From Bdellovibrionales bacterium RIFCSPHIGHO2_01_FULL_40_29 (GTDB taxonomy: Bacteria; Bdellovibrionota; Bdellovibrionia; Bdellovibrionales; Bdellovibrionaceae): a DNA stretch of 64,000 nucleotides. This document shows, piece after piece, positions 56,097-64,000 of this stretch; positions within the stretch are counted from its first letter, which is position 1; each line of letters opens with the position of its first letter. The stretch spans positions 124,001 through 188,000 of the forward strand of contig MEPU01000004.1 in the NCBI GenBank assembly GCA_001771815.1. The letters run 5' to 3'. Under the pieces are notes generated by a model. It was not told the origin of the DNA and made no database searches. It was given only the letters and a program-made list of their open reading frames with translations. A program made the translations under genes and the position numbers.

Positions 56097-56957
56097 TCAG
56101 GAAAAATGGAGAAATTCCGGCCCAGTCCAGTGATGTTTTTTTAAGCAAGATGCGTTATGAGAATGCAAACTCTCGAAATGTTCACAAAATACTGAGAAAC
56201 CAAGAACCCCAGAGTTTTTTTGCAAAAAATCAGAAATAGATCGAACGGCATCTTCACAGAACATGAGGTTCTGCGCATTCAGACGAGCAAATTCCATTTC
56301 ATCCGCTCGCTTCACGCTGGTTTGCACCGGAGTTCCCAATTGATTTTCGACACCCGCAATCAATTGTCGAATCAAGCCAATGCTGAATTCTTTTAATTGA
56401 AGTTTTATTCTGGCTCGACTGCGTTGAGCATGTGGCGTTGCGGGTAATCGATCCACAGTCAAACCAACATCTCGCAGAGCCTCGACGGAAAGACCAGCCG
56501 ACTGAGGACATGTGCTCGAGTACAGGATTTCGAAACTAATCCAACGATTCATTTGAGGGGTTCTTTCGAAAATAATCTGAACCGGATAATTACGATATCC
56601 CGCTAATTCTGATTTCAAAGACACTGTTTTTGTTGGCAGCTGAAACTCAATCTTTACTGAAACTTCTGAACTGGTTTGTTCTTGAGACTTAAGACTTTCA
56701 GATAAAAAAAGTTCCACTTGTTTTTCATCCAAGTTTTTTCGCAAAAAGTATTCAAGATGAAGCTGGTAAAGGCGTGACATGTGGATGCCACGAAATCCTG
56801 GACGCAAATTAACACCAATATCCAATTGGCATGGAATCATCAAATCATCAACCAGCATGGATGACTCGATCTGGCTCATCCCAACCCAATTCAGGGCAGG
56901 CAAAGACGGATTTGTTTCAGATTGAATATCGGACGTCAATGGATTGTGAATTTTCAT
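56097..56957 (-). CDS. folE2: GTP cyclohydrolase FolE2 (type IB)
   Basis: 286 residues. RPGFRGIHMSRLYQLHLEYF and ILYSSTCPQSAGLS carry the metal/catalytic Cys region, followed by ATPHAQRSRARI. Converts GTP to dihydroneopterin triphosphate for folate synthesis and needs manganese rather than zinc in other species, being used under zinc limitation. Upstream of fur on the same strand with 72 bases between, and separated from it by the Fur-box-like site. Confidence 0.9.
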   Translation of the reverse strand: MKIHNPLTSDIQSETNPSLPALNWVGMSQIESSMLVDDLMIPCQLDIGVNLRPGFRGIHMSRLYQLHLEYFLRKNLDEKQVELFLSESLKSQEQTSSEVSVKIEFQLPTKTVSLKSELAGYRNYPVQIIFERTPQMNRWISFEILYSSTCPQSAGLSVEALRDVGLTVDRLPATPHAQRSRARIKLQLKEFSIGLIRQLIAGVENQLGTPVQTSVKRADEMEFARLNAQNLMFCEDAVRSISDFLQKNSGVLGFSVFCEHFESLHSHNASCLKKHHWTGPEFLHFS

Positions 56958-57062
56958 CGGGCTAGAGATAGCAAAAAAACAGTAAAAATGTAAGGACTAA
57001 TGTCGTGCCTATCTGCATGATTTTGTCCTCGTTCTGAGGATAAACAGCTACAATCTTAAGAG

Positions 57063-58436
57063 ATGAGCGAGAGCGAAACCCCTAAAACCCGGCTGTTTTT
57101 TTTCAAAGCGAATGCTTTTGATTTAAAGGCTGTTGAAACATACTTAACAAAACGAGATTACGATGTTCAATCGGAATCCGACCTCAAACAGGCATTGATA
57201 AAAATACTGGAATTTGAACCGGCTTTTGTTTTCATTGCATGGGATCACCCCCACGAGCGCATCCGCTCCGTTCCTAAATTTATCAATCAATCTTTAATGA
57301 CAACAATTGTTCCCTATATTCAATCTTCGTCGAGAGAGCAGCTGCGACACCTGGAAAACTCAGGTTTTTCATGCAAACTCTTTCCACCTGTATCTGGACC
57401 GGCTGTTATTCGAACGATTCTAAAAATAGAAAAAGAACAAAAACAAGTTTCACCTGAAATACAAAAAAGCGCTGCGACCTCGGATCAAGAATCACAAGTA
57501 ACAATGGTCTCGGGAACTATCAGCAAAAAATCTGAAAACTTACAAAGCTTTCTAGATGATGTGGACAAACACGCAGTACAGCTTTCTGCGTTGCCCACAG
57601 CTTCTACTGAAGATAAAAAATCTCAGATTCATATACAAAAAGGGACTCGCGGAGATCTCATAAAGTATAATAAAACCAAGTTAACCTCACTTCACACAAC
57701 TTTGACCTCTGAGGGATTAAAATCCGAATTAAAAACAGCTCTCCAGCAAGAATTTGAGAATAACGTCAAAAATCAAATTGTTGATTTAACTCAAACTCAT
57801 TTAGAAACTGAAACTGAAATTATTAGTCTGAACAATGCCGGCACACCCTTTTACAAAAAACTTCTTTGCCTTGTTGTACAAAGTGACAACTGGTGTGGTT
57901 ATCTGCTGCTGGCCAGTCAACTTCGAATCAACAATAGCGACTATCAATCCATTCTGCAAAGCTGGCTACAAAATCAGTTTATCAATATGCCTGAAATTAG
58001 CGAAAGTGATTGCTTTGAAGTTCACTTGGATTATCGCGAAGTGAATCTTAAAGATTTTGCGAAAGCGAATGCTGATTATCTCGAAATCATCAATGTTGAA
58101 AAAAATGAAATCCTGATTAGTTTTTTCTCTATCGATCCGAAGTATCTTATTTTAGAACTCAGCGAGACTTATGAAATGCTCGAAGTCCCTTTGGATATTA
58201 TTGAAACGGAAAAGAAAATTCCCATGAGTCTTTTTTTACATTTGCCCGATAATAAAAAGTACATCCTCTACACGCCCTCACACCAAATGCTTTCCACTCA
58301 ACAAAAAGTAAAACTCGCAGAAAAAAGCATCACTAAACTTTACACCCCTATCGATTTTGAAAATGAATTGCAAAAATACAAAGCCGAATCTTATCTTAAT
58401 GAATCCATTCGAAAACTAAAGAAAGTCTCATTATAA
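57063..58436 (+). CDS. Degenerate receiver-domain protein
   Basis: 457 residues. The first about 120 resemble a response-regulator receiver (TRLFFFKANAFDLKAVETYL) but the phosphorylated Asp is not at the expected place (VFIAWDHPHE). A linker of about 80 charged residues follows, then an unrecognised C-terminal domain ending KLKKVSL. TACAAT lies nine bases before the start without a ribosome site. Coupled to maf by TAATG. Confidence 0.6.
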   Translation: MSESETPKTRLFFFKANAFDLKAVETYLTKRDYDVQSESDLKQALIKILEFEPAFVFIAWDHPHERIRSVPKFINQSLMTTIVPYIQSSSREQLRHLENSGFSCKLFPPVSGPAVIRTILKIEKEQKQVSPEIQKSAATSDQESQVTMVSGTISKKSENLQSFLDDVDKHAVQLSALPTASTEDKKSQIHIQKGTRGDLIKYNKTKLTSLHTTLTSEGLKSELKTALQQEFENNVKNQIVDLTQTHLETETEIISLNNAGTPFYKKLLCLVVQSDNWCGYLLLASQLRINNSDYQSILQSWLQNQFINMPEISESDCFEVHLDYREVNLKDFAKANADYLEIINVEKNEILISFFSIDPKYLILELSETYEMLEVPLDIIETEKKIPMSLFLHLPDNKKYILYTPSHQMLSTQQKVKLAEKSITKLYTPIDFENELQKYKAESYLNESIRKLKKVSL

Positions 58437-59029
58437 TGCTACCCACTCTGATCCTGGCCAGCACTTCCAAGTATCGCGCTGAACTCATTCAAAAACTGGG
58501 AATTCCTTTTTTAACAAAAAAGCCAAATTATGATGAGGACACCGCAAAATCGGAAGGCCTGTTAAAAGGCTTTACCCCAGAACGCTTAGCTGAAGAGCTC
58601 TCGCGCGGAAAAGCGCGATCACTTGAAGGACCTAATCAAACGGTTATCGCTGGTGACCAATTGGTTCACTTGAGTGGAAAAATACTTGGCAAATCCGAAC
58701 GTTTCGACCTGGCATTAGAGCAATTATCCGCACTCCGTGGCCAGTGGCATCAGCTCATCACAGCTGTTACAATCAAAACGGCACAAAATGAATTTCACAT
58801 CAATCATGTGACTCATTTGCATATGAGACAATTGACCGACCAAGAAATTGAAAATTACCTCAGAAGCGATGCTCCGTATGATTGCGCCGGCAGCTATAAA
58901 ATTGAAAAATCGGGATTAATTCTGTTTGATGAAATAAAAACAGATGATTTTTCGGCTATACAAGGGATACCCTTAATCTGGGTTGCATCCCGCCTCAAGG
59001 AGCTTGGTTATGAGTACTTCCAAAAATAA
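58436..59029 (+). CDS. maf: Maf-family nucleoside triphosphate pyrophosphatase
   Basis: 197 residues. Start LILASTSKYRAELIQKLGIP, VIAGDQLVHLSGKILGKSE and APYDCAGSYKIEKSG are the usual Maf segments. Hydrolyses non-canonical or m7G nucleotides, or dTTP/UTP. Its start shares a base with the previous stop, and cdd begins 20 bases before its end. Confidence 0.93.
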   Translation: MLPTLILASTSKYRAELIQKLGIPFLTKKPNYDEDTAKSEGLLKGFTPERLAEELSRGKARSLEGPNQTVIAGDQLVHLSGKILGKSERFDLALEQLSALRGQWHQLITAVTIKTAQNEFHINHVTHLHMRQLTDQEIENYLRSDAPYDCAGSYKIEKSGLILFDEIKTDDFSAIQGIPLIWVASRLKELGYEYFQK

Positions 59030-59420
59030 TTTGAATCAAATGGCTTTGGCCAATATGGCTTTTTCTCATTCACCCTATTCGAACAAAAAAATCGGGGCCA
59101 GCGTGCTTCTTTCGAATGGAAAATCTTATAGTGGTTGCAACATTGAAAATGCTTCTTATGGCGGAACTGTTTGCGCAGAACGCGTGGCTATCTGGAAAGC
59201 CTATAGTGAAAATTTATCAGAAGTTAAGATTCAGGAAGTCGTTGTTGCAAGCAATGAAGCCTCTCCATGGCCACCCTGCGGCTTCTGTCGTCAAGTTATG
59301 GCCGAGTTCTGCACACCCGAAACAACGGTTCGCCTAATAAATCCTGCGGGATTGGAAATTGTGTTTATCTTTAAAAACTTATTTCCCGAAGCATTTAAAC
59401 CCGAACATCTTAATAAATAA
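59010..59420 (+). CDS. cdd: Cytidine deaminase
   Basis: 136 residues. SGCNIENASYGGTVCAERVA and PPCGFCRQVMAEFC bind the zinc and hold the catalytic Glu (CAE). Deaminates cytidine and deoxycytidine in pyrimidine salvage. AAGGAG before the ATG at 59010; an upstream frame from 58983 lies inside maf. With maf this forms a nucleotide-housekeeping pair. Confidence 0.94.
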   Translation: MSTSKNNLNQMALANMAFSHSPYSNKKIGASVLLSNGKSYSGCNIENASYGGTVCAERVAIWKAYSENLSEVKIQEVVVASNEASPWPPCGFCRQVMAEFCTPETTVRLINPAGLEIVFIFKNLFPEAFKPEHLNK

Positions 59421-59859
59421 TTTCTTCAGTTATTTTTGTTTTGAAATGATGAGTTGTTAATCGAGTGAGCTGGTTGTCGCCATCAAATACTGATGTCACC
59501 TGAAAAAGATCTCCTTTAGGACTTGTTGCGAAATCCTTTCGGATAAAAAAGACTCCGCCTGCTTCAAACAATACGCCCCAATCACGACACTCTGCAAAGT
59601 CTACTGAGACACACTCAATAGACTTTGCCTTTAATCCCACATGCAGCTGCTTGGCTTTCTTTTGTAGGAGCACCAAAATATGGGCTGCAGACAACTTTGT
59701 TGACTGCAAAACTCTATCGCAAACTGAATTCATTTGTCCCAAGTGGACCGACATTCCTGTCTTTGAATTCAGTTCCGCATGCGCCTTCACCGTGACTTGA
59801 AAATGCCAACTTCCTCTGGAATGACCCACATAAAATGGAAAAACACGCACAAAGTTCAA
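59410..59859 (-). CDS. T-fold-like protein, possibly PTPS/QueD-derived
   Basis: 149 residues. RGSWHFQVTVKAHAELNSKT followed by GMSVHLGQMNSVCDRVL resembles the tetrahydropterin synthase fold (GHnYxvxV...tGMvxDfxxL), yet the zinc histidines HGH are replaced. The other half (SVDFAECRDWGVLFEAG) could be the second strand pair. Not active as QueD by this reading. Convergent with cdd (overlap 11 bases), one base downstream of the foldase gene. Confidence 0.5.
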   Translation of the reverse strand: MNFVRVFPFYVGHSRGSWHFQVTVKAHAELNSKTGMSVHLGQMNSVCDRVLQSTKLSAAHILVLLQKKAKQLHVGLKAKSIECVSVDFAECRDWGVLFEAGGVFFIRKDFATSPKGDLFQVTSVFDGDNQLTRLTTHHFKTKITEEIIY

Positions 59860-59860
59860 A

Positions 59861-61393
59861 TTATTGCCGGCTATCCTGAATCAGTGCGGTATTCATTTCT
59901 ATTGAAGATGTTTTGCGATGGCTTTCAACCCATTGACGATACACCTCTGAGCTCTTCTGACGACTTAACATATCCATTTGTGAATTCACAACGGCTGGCG
60001 TCTTTGTGATGTCCTTGAACTTCAGTAAATACTGAGTGTCCCCTTCACGTACTAATTTTTTTGCAACTGGATTCGCCTTATTCAACTCCAGTGCTACTTT
60101 TAAACCTTGCGATGAGTTAATCACTGGCAATGCATCCTGCGAAAGATCAAAAAATCCAGTTTCCTTGAAAGACAATTTATTCTGAGAAACTAAAGAAAGT
60201 GCCTCATCCGTTTTACCCGCAGCAAGAGCTGTTTCGATTGACTTGACGACATCACTAAACTGTTCATTCTGAAGTATCTTACGAGCAATCTCAGTTTTTA
60301 CATTCTCGAGAACCGCTGATGTTGCAGGCTTCTTGTCTGTGACTTTTATGATATGAAAACCATACGATGTCTTGATTAAATCGGAAACTTTACCAACAGG
60401 TAATGTGAATGCAGCGGTTTCAAATTCTTTGACCATACGTCCTTTAGAAAAATAACCCAATTCACCATTTTTTGCCTTTGATCCTGGATCCTCACTGACT
60501 TGTGAAGCCACTTTTGCAAAGTCCTCTTTTTGTAACCGTTTTAAGATGGCTTCGGCTTTTTCTTGAGCTTTTTTAACTGATCCTTCGTCTGAACCCGAAC
60601 GAATTAAAATATGAGAGGCTTGAACTTGCTCCTCTTTTTCAAACTCGGCCTTATGAGTTGCAAAATAGTCGTTCACTTTTTGATTAAAACCAGAATCGGT
60701 AAGCGCCTTCGCAATCGCCTCTGCTGACACCATATGATTTTTTGCAAACTCAGCAGAATTCAAGGCAACATACTCAATATTGAATCGAGTGGCTTTCAAA
60801 TCACTTTCGGCAATTTTTTGCAAATCTGTGACTCCTACAGAAACCTCAAAAAGCTGACGTGAACGTTGACTGACAATATCTTGGCGAAGCTTTTTTTCAA
60901 ATTCTCCGGGCGTTAATCGGTTCGCATTCAAAACAGCTTTGTAGGCATCGGACTGAAAAACACCCTCTTTTTTAAAATAAGGCAATTCCTCCATGATTGT
61001 ATGACGGACTTCAGCATCAGTAGCAAAAATGCCCTCCTTTTCGGCAGCCTGCCATGTCACAGCTTTTGTTACTAAGCTGTTCATCACTTCACCACGAAGC
61101 ATATTTCTTTGGGTATCCATGTCAAACTGACCACCAAACAACTGAGAATAATACTGACTCAGTCTTGTTTCTTCATCTTGAAAATCTTTGATTGAAATCA
61201 ACTGACCATTAACCTCAGCCGCCGCCCCCATCGAGCTGCCACCACTTTTTCGACCAGAAATATCTGAAAGCACGAAAACCAGGATGATCATTCCAAAAAC
61301 AACGAAAGCCACGATACTTCGAGTGGAAATACCCCGTTCCGACAATCCTTTGCGAAACTTGCTGGTCAGAGAGTTTTGGTGAGATGATTTCAT
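59861..61393 (-). CDS. PpiD-type periplasmic foldase (parvulin)
   Basis: 510 residues. One N-terminal membrane helix (IVAFVVFGMIILVFVLSDIS), a SurA/PpiD-like N-terminal region, then a parvulin domain with QASHILIRSGSDEG, VSEDPGSKAKNGELGYFSKG and SYGFHIIKV. Assists folding of exported proteins at the inner membrane. No ribosome site is obvious. Divergent from mreC. Confidence 0.88.
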   Translation of the reverse strand: MKSSHQNSLTSKFRKGLSERGISTRSIVAFVVFGMIILVFVLSDISGRKSGGSSMGAAAEVNGQLISIKDFQDEETRLSQYYSQLFGGQFDMDTQRNMLRGEVMNSLVTKAVTWQAAEKEGIFATDAEVRHTIMEELPYFKKEGVFQSDAYKAVLNANRLTPGEFEKKLRQDIVSQRSRQLFEVSVGVTDLQKIAESDLKATRFNIEYVALNSAEFAKNHMVSAEAIAKALTDSGFNQKVNDYFATHKAEFEKEEQVQASHILIRSGSDEGSVKKAQEKAEAILKRLQKEDFAKVASQVSEDPGSKAKNGELGYFSKGRMVKEFETAAFTLPVGKVSDLIKTSYGFHIIKVTDKKPATSAVLENVKTEIARKILQNEQFSDVVKSIETALAAGKTDEALSLVSQNKLSFKETGFFDLSQDALPVINSSQGLKVALELNKANPVAKKLVREGDTQYLLKFKDITKTPAVVNSQMDMLSRQKSSEVYRQWVESHRKTSSIEMNTALIQDSRQ

Positions 61394-61558
61394 GTGTGAC
61401 GACTCCTTATAAAATTGTTCTTTTACAGACTTGATATGACCTCACAAATCAAATTGTTTTTCAAGGAATACTTTACCTCATAGATCTGCAATCGGATCAA
61501 TTCTTAGGCTTGAATTCTGTTCTTATTTTGCTATCGTCAGTATCAGGAGATCCACACT

Positions 61559-62434
61559 TTGAATTTTCTCAATTTTAATTTCAAAAAAGCATTTATCCTG
61601 CTTTTGATTATTTCCCTTCCTCTTATCTCGATTAACATGGAGCAAAAGAAGGTTCAAAATTCATGGTTTACTCAACCATTTAGCTTCATGGCGCAGACAG
61701 TTCAAAACGGGTTCTCAAGCCTGAGCCGCGGCGTTCGCTCGACAACAGCGCAGTATCTTAACCTGATCAATATCAAATCTGAAAATGCTCATCTTCACAA
61801 AGAAAATAGTGAATTGAAAACACGTTTAAATCAATTCAGCGAAAACCAAAATGAACTTGAACGTTTGCGAACTCTGCTTGATTTTCAGAACAATACAAAA
61901 ATGGAGCTGATTCCCGGTCAAGTGATTGGTCGCGATCTTGTTGCCGACCACAACACCATCACAATTAATAAAGGTACAAAACACGGGTTGCGGGCTGGTC
62001 AGGCTGTTTTGACTGTTTCTGGCGCTGTGGGTTATATCTTCAAACCACAATATTTCACGTCACATGTTATGCTTATTACGGATCGCTACTCCGTTGTTGA
62101 TGCTTTGATTCAAAAAACCAGATCCCACGGCATTGTCGAAGGTAAAAATAGTGAAACCTGCGTTCTTCAGTATGTTGAACGCACCGAAGATGTTAAAATT
62201 GGAGATCTTATTGTTACAGGCGGACTTGATAATATTTTCCCCAAAGGTTTTCCACTTGGCGTCGTCACTAATATCGAAAGAAAAACAAAAAGCGCTTCTT
62301 TAATTATCGATATCAAACCTGTTGTCGATTCTAATAAAGTCGAAGAAGTCTTTATCGTTAAACATGCGGCTCTCGAAAACTTTTTAGAAAAAACTGTTGA
62401 CCCACAAACGACTTCGCAAACTGGACAGCAATGA
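61559..62434 (+). CDS. mreC: Rod-shape determining protein MreC
   Basis: 291 residues from a TTG start, with CAGGAG nine bases upstream. One N-terminal helix (FILLLIISLPLISI), a coiled coil (ENAHLHKENSELKTRLNQFS), then the two beta-barrels (TITINKGTKHGLRAGQAVLT, GDLIVTGGLDNIFPKGFPLG). Organises the periplasmic side of the elongasome. mreB is not adjacent in this window. Confidence 0.93.
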   Translation: MNFLNFNFKKAFILLLIISLPLISINMEQKKVQNSWFTQPFSFMAQTVQNGFSSLSRGVRSTTAQYLNLINIKSENAHLHKENSELKTRLNQFSENQNELERLRTLLDFQNNTKMELIPGQVIGRDLVADHNTITINKGTKHGLRAGQAVLTVSGAVGYIFKPQYFTSHVMLITDRYSVVDALIQKTRSHGIVEGKNSETCVLQYVERTEDVKIGDLIVTGGLDNIFPKGFPLGVVTNIERKTKSASLIIDIKPVVDSNKVEEVFIVKHAALENFLEKTVDPQTTSQTGQQ

Positions 62435-62979
62435 GTTCTTTACGCGCTCGCTTTTACCTAAAAATCTTTTTTTTCACGGCGCTTTTTTTCGCGTTGTGTG
62501 GATTTCAAACCAGTTTCTGGCCCAATTTAATTACTCTGCTCCCATCGCCTCAGTTTTGGTTGATGATGATTTTTTTTATTTCTTTACGCTGGACTCCTCT
62601 CTTTTCCGTTTTTTATATTTATTTTTTGGGATTTTGTTTAACTCGATTCTCGCAGATTCCTCTAAAAATGGCGTGGACAACTTTGCTGACAACATTTTGT
62701 CTTCTGTCATTATTTAAAGATCGAGTTCGCCTGAGCGGAGCCCTTTCTTTTTCTTTTTTTACTTTACTAGGCAGTATTATTTTTGAAGTGAGCTATGTCA
62801 TCTTGTCTCATTCGATTGAAGTCAATCCAACATCATTTCAGTTTTTTGATCGTCTGATTCAAATCATTATGAATTTTATATTTAGCTATCCAGCCTATCG
62901 TGTGTTTGAATGGCTCGACCACGTTTTTTACGATCGACAGATTTGGTCAGCAACACCAGAACAGAATGAAGACTTATGA
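62431..62979 (+). CDS. mreD: Rod-shape determining protein MreD-like
   Basis: 182 residues, about five to six hydrophobic helices (FFFTALFFALCGFQTSFWPN, FFISLRWTPLFSVFYIYFLG) in the usual place after mreC, with 4-base overlaps at both ends. Identity rests mainly on position and membrane topology. Confidence 0.8.
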   Translation: MSSLRARFYLKIFFFTALFFALCGFQTSFWPNLITLLPSPQFWLMMIFFISLRWTPLFSVFYIYFLGFCLTRFSQIPLKMAWTTLLTTFCLLSLFKDRVRLSGALSFSFFTLLGSIIFEVSYVILSHSIEVNPTSFQFFDRLIQIIMNFIFSYPAYRVFEWLDHVFYDRQIWSATPEQNEDL

Positions 62980-64000
62980 GCGAGTATATTAGTAATCCAG
63001 ATGAGGCACGCGAGTTTCAAGGGCGCTACCGTACGCTCTATATCTTTATCATTACAATCATCAGTATTTTTTTCATGCGCCTGATTTGGCTTCAAGTCAT
63101 TCAGGGAAATGAACTGCGCCACTATTCCGAAAAAAATAGAATCAAGCAAAATAAAATACTAGCACCTCGAGGTTTAATTTTAGATCGCGAAGGAAAAGCA
63201 CTGATCGAAAATCTTCCGGGATTTGAGGTGATTGTTTCGCCACAGTATCTTGAAAGTATTAAAGATCTAGCAAACACCGTTGGGCCTATTTTAGGAATGG
63301 AGCCTCCTAAAGTTATTGAAAAAATTCAACGCAGTAAAAGATTAAATGGCCCCTTTGCGACGGTTCGCCTTAAAGACAATCTTTCCCGAGAAGAAGTTTT
63401 TCGTTTAAAACGAATTCGACTTGATACTCCGGGGCTAGAGATCCGCGAATCTATTCTCAGACATTATCCATTGAAAGAAAATGGCTCTCAGTTGTTTGGC
63501 TATGTCGGCGAAATTTCAAAAACAGAAATTCCAAAGTTAAATGCTAAATATAAAAACGAACTGATCTTTGCTCAAAGCGATATCATTGGAAAAAGCGGAC
63601 TTGAAGAACACCTCGAAAGAGACATTCGCGGCACCGATGGTGTGAGCTTCATTCAAGTGGATGCCCATGGTCGCGAAACGATCACAGAAATACCCAATAT
63701 TTACGGCGAACAAATCAAAGACCAAGAACCGACACATGGAAATAGTGCCTACTTAACCCTGGATCGAGAAATTCAAGAAGCCGCCTATAAAGCCATGTCC
63801 AGTCGGGGGCGTATCGGTGGAGTTATTGCTATGAAAAGTAATGGCGAAGTTCTAGCTTGGCTGAATACTCCCGCTTTTAATCCCAACGATTTTGCTACAG
63901 AAACTCCAACTAAAGTTTGGAATAAACTGACCAGTGATCCTTTTAAGCCTTTTCGAAATAAGGTTATTCAGGATCATTTTTCGCCCGGATCCACATTTAA
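62976..64000 (+). CDS. mrdA: Penicillin-binding protein 2, elongation transpeptidase (cut by window end)
   Basis: About 341 codons visible from an ATG overlapping the mreD stop (ATGA). N-terminal helix LYIFIITIISIFFMRLIWLQ, the dimerisation/pedestal region with APRGLILDREGKALIENLPG, IGKSGLEEHLERDIRGTDG, and the active-site SPGSTF (Ser of SxxK) at the window end. Cross-links peptidoglycan in the elongasome with MreC/MreD and RodA. Confidence 0.95.
   Translation, partial: MSEYISNPDEAREFQGRYRTLYIFIITIISIFFMRLIWLQVIQGNELRHYSEKNRIKQNKILAPRGLILDREGKALIENLPGFEVIVSPQYLESIKDLANTVGPILGMEPPKVIEKIQRSKRLNGPFATVRLKDNLSREEVFRLKRIRLDTPGLEIRESILRHYPLKENGSQLFGYVGEISKTEIPKLNAKYKNELIFAQSDIIGKSGLEEHLERDIRGTDGVSFIQVDAHGRETITEIPNIYGEQIKDQEPTHGNSAYLTLDREIQEAAYKAMSSRGRIGGVIAMKSNGEVLAWLNTPAFNPNDFATETPTKVWNKLTSDPFKPFRNKVIQDHFSPGSTF

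Overview
The window reads as a chromosomal segment of a Gram-negative bacterium, most likely a Bdellovibrionota member (Bdellovibrio or Pseudobdellovibrio type). This is inferred from the overall protein character: many lineage-specific lipoproteins and beta-barrels, two HD-GYP proteins, a CarD-family regulator, a secreted subtilase, and LPS genes (Kdo transferase, heptosyltransferase). Base composition looks moderately AT-rich by eye, which fits the exovorus branch better than B. bacteriovorus. No species was confirmed. No rRNA, tRNA, CRISPR array, transposase or integrase was seen.

Layout. 1-7.1 kb (minus strand): uvrB (cut by the window edge), cysS, gltX, a carD-like gene and a KP43-type subtilisin. 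7.35-13.5 kb: a lipoprotein, then a small accessory island (about 7956-11504) flanked by a 72-base imperfect duplication of the 3' end of recG. The island carries small orphan genes, including two GspG-like paralogs, two lipoproteins, a zinc-ribbon protein and an inner-membrane protein. Intact recG follows. 13.6-22.2 kb: HD-GYP protein, class I aldolase-lysS-rhodanese-like lipoprotein operon, nfu, and a tightly packed operon tatD - tcdA-like - 49-residue membrane protein - deoxyhypusine-synthase-like gene - MOSC gene. 22.3-28.1 kb: an unknown soluble protein, DedA, a RluA-type pseudouridine synthase, a beta-barrel, an endonuclease/exonuclease/phosphatase lipoprotein and another lipoprotein.

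28.2-45.1 kb holds the most distinctive content: two paralogous copies of a two-gene module, each an outer-membrane-like barrel followed with overlap by a large lipoprotein that has one canonical EF-hand loop near its C-terminus and recurring internal segments. One copy (35162-31481) leads into an MFS transporter, a second barrel protein and an rRNA methyltransferase. The other copy stands at 45118-40600. Between them lie a heptosyltransferase and Kdo transferase pair, an unrecognised 432-residue protein, a ChaN-like protein, rpmG (bL33) and dcd.

45.2-64 kb: a DUF1338 (2-oxoadipate dioxygenase-type) gene, a second HD-GYP protein, a barrel protein, a lipidated PBP4-type peptidase, a ferredoxin reductase-like gene with an EamA transporter, a DUF475/TerC protein, a proline-rich lipoprotein, a folE2-fur-uvrA cluster with a Fur-box-like palindrome, a degenerate receiver protein with maf and cdd, a T-fold-like protein, a PpiD-type foldase, and the cell-shape operon mreC-mreD-mrdA (mrdA cut by the window end).

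Genes are densely packed, with many 1-4 base stop/start overlaps suggesting translational coupling. Several genes have a promoter so close to the start codon that leaderless mRNAs are plausible. Functional calls rest on motif reading by eye. No database search was run.
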